Source: Bacteriovorax sp.
GTDB lineage: Bacteria; Bdellovibrionota; Bacteriovoracia; Bacteriovoracales; Bacteriovoracaceae
Direction: 5' to 3'
Length of the DNA stretch: 64,000 nt
Assembly: GCA_014377485.1 (NCBI GenBank)
Contig: JACMPM010000082.1
Coordinates: 1 to 64,000, forward strand
Shown: in pieces, positions 44,578-53,100 of the stretch
Layout of the letters: each line of letters starts with the position of its first letter
Numbering within the stretch: the first letter of the stretch is position 1
The notes under the pieces: model-generated
What the model saw: the letters and a program-made list of their open reading frames with translations, nothing else
Database searches by the model: none
Told to the model about the DNA's origin: nothing
Translations under genes and position numbers: made by a program

Positions 44578-44943
44578 TTACTTTTTACTTAGTTTCGAAG
44601 TTTGAACTTGCTTCTGGCAGGCAATGATGGCCTCAGTGCTGCCGAGTTTTCCACACTTCTTAGCTTCAAGAATATGCATCTTGGTTGCAGCACTCATCAC
44701 TTCATTACTTTTCTGCAGGTTTTTATCAATCTTTTCCTGGTCTGCAGACTCAGAGGAAAACGTTGGCTCAGTGACGACTTCTTTTTGCAATTGATTTAAG
44801 TCGGATTCAACTAAGGGATTTTTCTTTTTATCTTTTTGATCCTTATTATCAGTAGTTTTTGCTGATGCTCCCGTGGATTCAATCGCAAGAGCACCAAAAC
44901 TAAAGAGTACTATGATGAGACATGTAAGAATTTTCATTTTCAC
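44578..44943 (-). CDS. Small secreted helical protein, first gene of the coiled-coil operon
   Basis: 121 residues with signal peptide (MKMKILTCLIIVLFSFGALA). The mature part is Lys/Asp/Gln-rich and helical, with two cysteines (KKCGKLG, IACQKQ). It sits 66 bp upstream of the 604-residue protein in the same direction and is presumably its operon leader or small partner. Unknown role. Confidence 0.72.
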   Translation of the reverse strand: MKMKILTCLIIVLFSFGALAIESTGASAKTTDNKDQKDKKKNPLVESDLNQLQKEVVTEPTFSSESADQEKIDKNLQKSNEVMSAATKMHILEAKKCGKLGSTEAIIACQKQVQTSKLSKK

Positions 44944-45260
44944 TCCGGGGCAAATTATTCTTTGATTCTAAGTTACAGGCAGTTAATTTACTAGGATTTC
45001 GACAAGTGGCATTAAGTTGCTAGTGCTTAAGTAATAAACCCCCTGACTTCACCTGACCATTTTTATTGGCTATTTACTAAACCTAATTCACATCAGACAA
45101 AAGTGTCTGCCTTTAAATTCAGATTAATTACTGCAGGCGATTCTTTTGCAAAAACCTCACAATATGCTTACCAAAAAAAATAAAAAATTTTGTAAGCACA
45201 AAAGTAAGCATACGAAAGTCAGAAACAGTTTGGTACAAAAGATTTTCATTTAAGTACCAC
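44944..45260. promoter_or_regulatory. Upstream region of the coiled-coil operon
   Basis: 317 bp, AT-rich. TATGCTTAC (45163-45171) and its complement GTAAGCATA (45204-45212) form a 9-bp inverted repeat with a 32-base spacer, and a further GTAAGCA lies between them. No gene is visible, and no confident promoter. The decayed membrane-protein gene ends just beyond. Confidence 0.3.
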
Positions 45261-46247
45261 CTATTTATTCAAAATAGCAGATCCAAGAATCATATTTTTA
45301 TTAATGTTAATTGAATCTTTTTGATTACCAGTTAAAATCTGAACAAATGACTGCTCACTTGAAATCTTTCTTCCTTTCATTTCAGTGACTCCAACCTGAA
45401 GTTTCATTCGCTTGTCATAAAAATAAACGACAGCACCATTTTAAATTGATCATTTTTTCCATTGTATCGAAAATCAATATGACTATTTCTTTCAATTATT
45501 TTTAAATCAACAACACTAGTTTGAACATGAGGTATAGTTGTTCGATAATGAAGAACAAAGAGATGAATAAATATCAAAACAACAAAAGGTACACTCGAAA
45601 AAGCAAACTGAGTTTTAAAACTTGTAAAAAATAATTTATTAATTCCCTATATTGAAAGTTATCAATATTTTGTTGTAGAAACCTTAATCCTTTGCGATAT
45701 AAATATGATTGGTAAGTCGTGACAAAAACTTGCCTTTTATAAAACCAGATTTTTGTCTCTGTTCTTAGCAAATAATTGCGCAAGCGAAGTTTTGCCATAA
45801 AATAATTGAAACCAGGTCTATCAATTTTATTCGAATTATTTATTTTAAATGCCTCTATCAAGCTGAAAGTATCATATTGGTGAAAAATAGATTTATCTTT
45901 TTTCCATTAACAAACATAATTTTCAAATACTCTCCAAAGATGAATGAAGATTTCACTTCTATCTTTTGAATATATTCAAATTTATATGATCGATATTTTC
46001 TTGTTCTTCCAATCATAAACTTATCGTCATAGATCAATAATGATTCTTGATTTCTATTGTACGATGCAACCATATAGATTGGAGCGCAAAGACTTAGGAG
46101 TATTATAAAAATTGAAGAAGGGTCTCCACTCGAACGGAACTCTTGATAAGCTACAAAACAAATAGCAACCATCAACATAAACTTCAGTGGCGTAGTTTAA
46201 AATCGTGTACTAAATTTCAAAGGTCGCTTAGCAACTTTTTCTTCCAT
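45261..46247 (-). pseudogene. Decayed membrane-protein gene with PH-like domain: one stop, three frameshifts
   Basis: From ATG 46247 (MEEKVAKRPLKFSTRF) an in-frame TAA interrupts, then TTPLKFMLMVAICFVAYQEF continues: two TM helices and a PH-like LLIYDDKFMIGRTRKYRSYK. One-base losses in short T or A runs near 45890, 45630 and 45447 break the frame. Correcting them joins KINLFFHQYDTFSLIEAF, NYFFTSFKTQFAFSSVPF (third TM) and FKNGAVVYFYDKRMKLQVG, ending SAILNK at TAG 45261. The corrected length is a multiple of three (330 codons with stop). No family name can be given. Confidence 0.75.
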
Positions 46248-46282
46248 TGCACGTTATCGGAAATTCATTTCGGAATCTAAAA

Positions 46283-46526
46283 TGAAACGCGGACCCCATT
46301 AGAATATAGCTTTATTCAGCCTCTAGGCACGCCTGAGTGAATTTGAGGGAACGTACACCAAATACGTGACCGAAAATGAATTAGGAAGTAACGACGAGGA
46401 TGTATGAAGATATATTTTCATGGAGGAGACTTAAAAAATGCGACTTGTAACTATACAGTTTTGCGAAGTTATTCATATTAAAGATCACAATATGTGATCT
46501 TTAAATCATTCTTCTTTAATACTCTC
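46283..46526 (+). repeat. Direct repeat element, copy B
   Basis: Same layout as copy A 4.7 kb upstream: CTAGGCAC (46323-46330), ACACCA-nn-TACGTGAC, AGTAACGACGA, then the conserved core. GGAGGAG is at 46422-46428, the 19-codon ORF at 46438-46497, and the hairpin AAAGATCACA / TGTGATCTTT at 46480-46502. The G-C pair of copy A is an A-T pair here on both arms, a compensatory change. It lies between two pseudogenes. Confidence 0.85.
46438..46497 (+). CDS. Putative 19-residue peptide in repeat copy B
   Basis: ATG nine bases after GGAGGAG; product MRLVTIQFCEVIHIKDHNM. It matches copy A except at three residues (F to C, I to V, G to D). The G to D change is the one that also alters the hairpin. Too short to call a gene with confidence. 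Confidence 0.35.
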   Translation: MRLVTIQFCEVIHIKDHNM

Positions 46527-46661
46527 CGACCACTATGATCAACTACAAACTTCCAACACGCGCATTTTTTTCTCTTTATAATTTTCATTAAATGAACTAA
46601 CTTTAGCTGGTTTTTTACCAATTATTGATTCAGACCTAATCAACTTCCTGGTGGAGCCTAC

Positions 46662-47724
46662 TTGAAAGCTAATTTAGAAATTAATAATCTCAATGGCACC
46701 AGTTATATTTCTCATGCTGAAGAATACTGGGAGCGATTGTTTCAAGATCTGGTCGAATTTAAAAAGACTCACGGACACTGTTTAGGACCTTTCGATCACA
46801 GAGAAAATATTTTTCTATAGAGTTGGATCGAAGACCAGCGAAAAAACGCTATACACTTCAAGGCGACGCTAAAAAAAGGTTAGATGACATTGGATTTGCA
46901 TGGACGGCCAATGACATCATTTGGGAAAATAATTTTAGACAACTTTTAGAATTTAAAAAAATATACGGTCACTCTAAGATCTCCGATAGCTTTGGATGTC
47001 TCAAATTAAGTAGATGAGTGAATAAACAAAGAAGTAAGAAAAAAATTCTCAGTGCTATTCGAATACAAAAACTCAATGAAATTGGGTTTATTTGGGAGAT
47101 AAATAACTCTCGCTGGAAAAATAACTTTTCAAAACTTAAAGAATTTAAAGAAATTAAAAGACATTGTAATGTTCCTCAAGTGTATAAAGAAGACCATCAA
47201 CTCGGAATTTGGGTTGCAGAACAACGTAATACAATTTATGACGATCGTTTTCTAGAAAGAAGAAAACGCTTAGACGAAATCGGATTTTCGTGGAGTCCCA
47301 TTGACGAAAAATATGAAGAACAATTTAAAAAACTTTTAGAATTTTAAGAAATGTATGGCCATATAAATGTTTTTAAAAATCCTGACTGCGATCCTACATT
47401 AAAAACCTTGTTTAAAGTGCAACGAAGAAAAATAATAACCTCGATTCAAACAAGAGAAAAAGATTAGACGAAATTGGGTTTGAATGGAGTCCTAACTCTA
47501 CTCTCTGGGAAGAAAATTTTAAAAAATTAGTCGAATTTAAACATATTTACTGTCCCAAGAACATTTGTTGCCGATCATTCCTTAGCACTATGGGTGGCCA
47601 GTCAACGAGCGAAAGAAGAAAGTCTTAACAATGAAAGAAAAATAAAACTGAATGAAATTGGGTTTACTTGGTCCGTTCCTAACAAAAAGCTGTTTAGAAA
47701 AGATTCACATCTCAAGCAGACGTA
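46662..47724 (+). pseudogene. Decayed gene of five helicase-associated (HA) domains
   Basis: From a TTG at 46662 (GGTGGAG upstream) the sequence encodes five HA-type repeats, each of the form W-x(3)F-x(2)L-x-EFK...G(H)...W(V/I)x(2)QR...R(L)xEIGFxW. Lesions: stop TAG at 46818 in place of a residue before SWIEDQR; frameshift near 46842; stop TGA at 47015 where a Trp is expected before VNKQR; stop TAA at 47345 where Lys is expected in LLEFKEMYGH; frameshifts near 47445 and 47550. Repeats 3 and 5 are still nearly intact (QLGIWVAEQR, SLALWVASQR). Confidence 0.85.
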
Positions 47725-47923
47725 ACCTGAAAATGAACATTTCTTCTTTTTTAGAAAAACGCAGAACTCCCAGATAAGTATGCTGGAAATTCTTCAGGTG
47801 ACATTAGTTCCTGACCTATAAAGAGGAATTTTAACGTTATATACTTCATCGATGCCATGCCAACACACTTATTATATCGCAAACTAATCAATGTTGAGCG
47901 ACCGAATAGGTTCTTAAATTTAG

Positions 47924-49411
47924 TTAGAATGGATATACAGGATTTGTATCACCAGCACTACTCCTACCACCTTCTACACATGGGTTGGTTACCGTTTTAT
48001 CGTAAATAACTTTGCCGTATTCATCTTCAAATTTTAAATGAGTACTACCTTCGACTTTAACATCAACAAAATAACTAATAAAATCATCCGAATATACTCC
48101 GCCAGCGTTCTCAGAAGACTCTCCATTAATTTTTTTAATTTCTCCATGTCCTTTAACTTTAACCGTAGCGGAATTAATTGTACCAATGGTATAGTAACCG
48201 TTTGAATCGAATCCATGGTTGCAAGCTATTTCACCTCCTGTCATCACTATTCCACAATTGTCTTTTAGCTTACTTGCAATCTCTCGCATATTGTCTTTAA
48301 AATGCTCAACCAGTGAATTAACTATTCCGGTTGAATCTCTAGTTGCCGTGAATGAGGAACTTAGGTAAATATCATCCATTCCATGATATAAAGCATCTCC
48401 TCCTCGATAGGTAAAATATTCAAAAATTGCCGAGACTTTATCCTTAAATGATAAATTTGATACTGCAGATAATATGAGTAATTGACTAGATGTCATAGAA
48501 GTTGCGCGATAGTTTGCGGGAATTGGACGCACTCCTGTCATCTCTTCGGAAGACCCAATAACCAAATCTTTATTATGTCGAATATATTGTGCATGGTCAG
48601 GATAAAAGTTTGGAATATTATTTGGATCATTTACAATAACATCATCAACGATTGTAGCAGTCTCAACCACTAATCTCGGAGACGGTGGTGCTACTTGCAT
48701 ATAGCCAACAAAGGCATCAAATCTTTTAACCTCTCCAGGAGTTGTGAAATTATTCCTGATACTTTTAATCGCTGAATATAATACCTCGTTGCCTTGAGAG
48801 TGAGAAACTACTATAAGCTTATTCTTACCATTATTATACGCTTCACGGATTTGAATTTTTAACTGCTCTACAACTGCAACATCTGAGGCTGCACTTGCAA
48901 GCATGTCTGCAAAACGAATATTATATATTGCTAGATCTTTGTATAAATCTGATTGAGAATATGCATCTTGATCGCTAATAAATTTTCCATCTTTATCATA
49001 AGAGTTACTCTTTATTATTTGCTTTAGTGCTTCATCGATTTTATCCTTCCAAAGAAAATCCGTACTTAAAATTAGGTTGTTTGAAGCCTGCTTCCTCCAA
49101 TAATCAATTCTTTTCTTGCCTTGGTGATTAGCTGCTAATTGGGCCTTTAGCTCTTCTATGTCATTTATAAGTTGGAGGGATTGGTTATGAACCAAATACA
49201 CAGGATTTAATTTTTTTTTATCCAATTCGCCTTTAATCGGAGTTAGTGCATCTGAAACTTTTTTTGCCGAATCTACTGCTGCTTGTCTAACTGGAACATT
49301 GACTCCGTTGATATATATGATATTTAAACCATTTGCTGAGCAACTAAGATTGTTCGCAAGTGCTGTTGTTGAGACGACGAAATTTAAGAAAATAAGGATT
49401 AATTTTTTCAT
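47924..49411 (-). CDS. Secreted lipase-like alpha/beta hydrolase
   Basis: 495 residues from the ATG at 49411 (GGGAGT upstream), overlapping the previous stop by 4 bp. Signal peptide to about ALANN. IIYINGVNVP resembles an oxyanion loop; KLIVVSHSQGNEVLYSA is the nucleophile elbow with Ser in SHSQGN. A later ECF-like C-terminal region (residues about 400-490) is beta-rich with four cysteines. Probably hydrolyses ester bonds outside the cell. Operon partner of the small Ca-binding-like lipoprotein. Confidence 0.72.
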   Translation of the reverse strand: MKKLILIFLNFVVSTTALANNLSCSANGLNIIYINGVNVPVRQAAVDSAKKVSDALTPIKGELDKKKLNPVYLVHNQSLQLINDIEELKAQLAANHQGKKRIDYWRKQASNNLILSTDFLWKDKIDEALKQIIKSNSYDKDGKFISDQDAYSQSDLYKDLAIYNIRFADMLASAASDVAVVEQLKIQIREAYNNGKNKLIVVSHSQGNEVLYSAIKSIRNNFTTPGEVKRFDAFVGYMQVAPPSPRLVVETATIVDDVIVNDPNNIPNFYPDHAQYIRHNKDLVIGSSEEMTGVRPIPANYRATSMTSSQLLILSAVSNLSFKDKVSAIFEYFTYRGGDALYHGMDDIYLSSSFTATRDSTGIVNSLVEHFKDNMREIASKLKDNCGIVMTGGEIACNHGFDSNGYYTIGTINSATVKVKGHGEIKKINGESSENAGGVYSDDFISYFVDVKVEGSTHLKFEDEYGKVIYDKTVTNPCVEGGRSSAGDTNPVYPF

Positions 49412-50013
49412 TCTGAGTACTCCCAAAATTTACGATAAGACTTAATAACATTTTCTAGTCCTTGAATCGTAAAATTACAGTTTTCGTGAAATTCGATGGA
49501 TTTAGCATGAGCTATGTATGAAGAATGATCATAAAAACCAAGACAGCTTCGTCTTGCGGTGTTGGAAATTGTTAGCAATCCAATTTTCTTTTCTGCATAA
49601 CCTTTTTTTCGAATTGGGTCACTTAAGGCATTAAGGCATCCATGAGCGCTCATATTGTTAGACACAACTCTTGCTGCTTCATCTTTAAGCTCATTTTTAC
49701 AAACTCTCAATTCATCCTGCTCGGCCCTAGCATACTGTCTCATGGCCATTCGCTCATTATAATCAAACGCTGTTCGATTAATCCAAATATCAACATCATC
49801 GCGAATCCCATTTTCATTAGAATCAATCCCTAAGATCGTTTTATCATTTTCATCACTATTCGGAATCGGTGGCTCTACTTCGCCATCAAAGATATGATTG
49901 TGATTTTGATCTTGTTTTTTTATCTCAAAAACAACCTTAATCGCCTTGTTATATTCTGAAGTGCATCCAGAAACAATTAATAATATGATTGCTAAACTCA
50001 ATGTCTTATTCAC
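49408..50013 (-). CDS. Lipoprotein with a DxNxNGIRDDV calcium-binding-like domain
   Basis: 201 residues; lipobox VSGC. The sequence LGIDSNENGIRDDVDIWINR is an acidic loop like thrombospondin-type or EF-hand calcium sites and starts a helical domain of about 140 residues with four cysteines. The giant PKD protein next door ends with the same arrangement (GVDLDDDGIRDDVQRWIN). This domain style occurs in uncharacterised lipoproteins of several proteobacteria. It is coupled by 4 bp to the lipase-like gene and lies 102 bp after the PKD gene. Confidence 0.8.
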   Translation of the reverse strand: MNKTLSLAIILLIVSGCTSEYNKAIKVVFEIKKQDQNHNHIFDGEVEPPIPNSDENDKTILGIDSNENGIRDDVDIWINRTAFDYNERMAMRQYARAEQDELRVCKNELKDEAARVVSNNMSAHGCLNALSDPIRKKGYAEKKIGLLTISNTARRSCLGFYDHSSYIAHAKSIEFHENCNFTIQGLENVIKSYRKFWEYSE

Positions 50014-50115
50014 ACTTCTCTCCGGTTTCTAGAGCATATATAAAAACTAACTTACATTTATCTTTCTAATATTTATTATTTCAAGCTTCTCAATAATTTT
50101 CCATAAACTTTATAC

Positions 50116-53100
50116 TTAGTGATCCTCACAAGATAATAACCTTGTTGCTTCATCGCCTGAAGGCAACATGCTAGAATATCCAACTAAATTACCTTGTACC
50201 ATTGACCAAGATTTGCTTCTAATTTCAGTTGACGTATAAAGATATTGAAACATTCCTTGATAATATTTTACTAATTCATCATTGTTGACTTGACCAAGAA
50301 AGCATGTCGAAACTTTTTCTTTATTAATCTCTAAGTTTCTTACTTGTATTGAGTCACTGCTATTAACAACCTGTAACTGATAAATCTTTGCTAATTGTCG
50401 AAGCAAATTTTTTACAACTAAATTATCCTTAACTTCAAAATTTATCCATCGTTGTACATCATCACGGATACCATCATCATCAAGATCGACTCCTGCAATA
50501 GTGTCCGAATTAGCATCACCAGGATCTGGAACTTCCGGATCATAAACATATATTGATTTCGTTATCGAATCCACATCACCCTGATCATCGCTCACAGTTA
50601 ATACTACATCATAATTTCCAGAAGTTTGAAATGTATGAAACACTTCCCCAATAGCTATATTTTCTTCAGTTCCATCCCCAAAATTCCATTTGAAGTTTAT
50701 TACCTTTCGTCCTTGTTTAAATGAATCCGACGAATCCAGTTTTAGTTTGTATCCAATATCTGCAAAACTCGTAAAACTTGCTTTTGGTGGAAGATGAGCA
50801 CCTTCGACAACGATAATTTTTTCAAGATATGCGCTTGAAAGGTCTGCTGCATAAAGAGTCAAATTAATTTTATGTTCACCAGAGTTCAGAAATACATGTT
50901 CAAAACTCTCGCCTTCATAAACATTTCGATCATCAACATAGTATCTCATAGCCACAATTTCTTTTGTCTCATTATCATTCTTTAAATAATTACAAGAAAT
51001 ATGAAATGGAGATGTTTCCAAGCAAGTGAAACTTACCTCTACTTTATCCACATGAACAAAAGTGTTCGCAACAGTCACATTTCCAAAATTATCCCTCGCT
51101 GAAAATGTAATATTTTTATCCCCGCCTGAAGTAAAATTATAAATTGTATCTTGCCCATTAAAAGTTTTGCCTTCGATAGTCCACTTCGCCTCTATAATTT
51201 GCCCATCAATATCAGTTGCATTAGAGCTACATTGGTAAGTTGAACCATTAGTAATATTGCAAATAATGTTCACACTGGGTGCCATATCTTCTTTTACTGT
51301 AAAAGATAAATCTTTTATAGTCACAAGCCCATAAGCATCAGTTAATTTTTGCGTAATAGTTTTAACACCAGCCACAGAAAAATCTAAGTTAAAAATTAAA
51401 TTATCATTCACAGTTATTGCCTGCCCATCTACAAACCATTCAGTTGCCATCATCATAGACTCAGGATCATACGAAAAGTTCTGACATAATAATTTCAAAG
51501 GACCATTATCAAGACATATGAAATTTGCAACTGGAGCAAGATTCTCAATCGGAGCGATAGCTTGCGAAGCAATACTAGTTGCACCGTAGGAATCCTTAAC
51601 CTGTAAGGTAATATTACGTGAGATTGAATTTATATAAGTATGGTCAATAGATGGGATTAATGTTGTTTCAATTACTCCATCTCCTAAATCCCACTTAAAT
51701 ACAATAATGCTATCATTCAAATCAGTGTCATATGAATTAGAATTACAATGAACAGAATTAACAGCGAAACTGTAACAGTTTATGCTGGCAATAGGTGCAG
51801 AGTTTTCCTTAACATCAAAGTTTTTTGTGATTGAACTCAATCCACCAACATTATCAACTACAGTCAATTTTATAGAATGGCTGCCACCATTTAAAAATAC
51901 ATGCTCAAAAAAGAAATCCTTGTCATAGTTAGCAGTGAAACCATCATCAAATTCATAATGAGCACTCGTAATAAATCCATCGGGGTCATACGATGGCCCT
52001 GCATTACAAGAAATTGTCAGAGGTCTATTCGTAATACAATTCAACTGAGCCACCGGTAAAACATTCTGCGGCACAACCACTTGAACAGAAGTTGTAGCAA
52101 CCGAACTTAATCCCGTATTATCTTTTACAGTAACCGAAACATTATACGTCCCCGCTGCCAGATAAGCATGACTAGAAATCCCAGTCGCATTCGTCTCAGT
52201 AAATCCATCTTGATAATTAAACGTATAAGTTAAAGGCCCACCTTTAGGGTCATAACTCGCCAATGCATTACATCCCGCCAATAAATTATTTGTATAGCAA
52301 AAGATATTTGCAACCGGATTTGGAAGAATAATATTTTTTGTGATCGTTGCAGTCCCCACTTCTCCTCTCGACGTATAAACATAGAGTCCAATTGTCTGAA
52401 CGCCCGAAGTAAAATATTTTTTACTTACTCTATAAAGACCTTGTCCAGGAGTCACTGGATTGGTGAGCGTGCTACTTGTGCCGTCTCCCCAAAGAACTCT
52501 CACCGAAGTAATCTCATTAAATTTATCAAGTGCGGTGATACTGCAATTTTGTGTTTGAGTCGTCGCAGTCCCACAATCAATATTGGCCACGAGATCGCTG
52601 CCGTCTTGATAAATGGTCACGTGTTGAGTTTGGGAATTTCTAAGACCTGCTGAATCGGTCACGGTAAGTGTGACAAGATAATCTCCAGGTTCGTAGAAGT
52701 GAGCTACTTTGTCTCCGGTACCAGTTGAGCCGTCGCCAAAATCCCAGAGGTAAGAAATAATATTTCCATTGGGAGTTCCTGATCTATCGTTGTAGAAACT
52801 TACGTTTCTTGCCCATGAATTGATCTGATAGCCAAAGGCCGCTACGGGATTCAAAATAGGAATGTCTTGATCGCTCACCGTGACTATTTTACTCAGAGAG
52901 CTTACTGTTCCCTGATTTGTGGTCACCGTAAGTGTTGCTGTGTAAGATCCAGCGTTCAGGTAAGTGTGAGTGGCAAAGTTAGTTGCAGTGTTAGCAAATG
53001 TTCCGTCACCGTAATCAATTCGAAAATTTCTTATCCCAAATAGAATGTCGGGATTGAAAGTTCTGTTAAAATTAAATAAAGCTGTTCTCACACTTGATTG

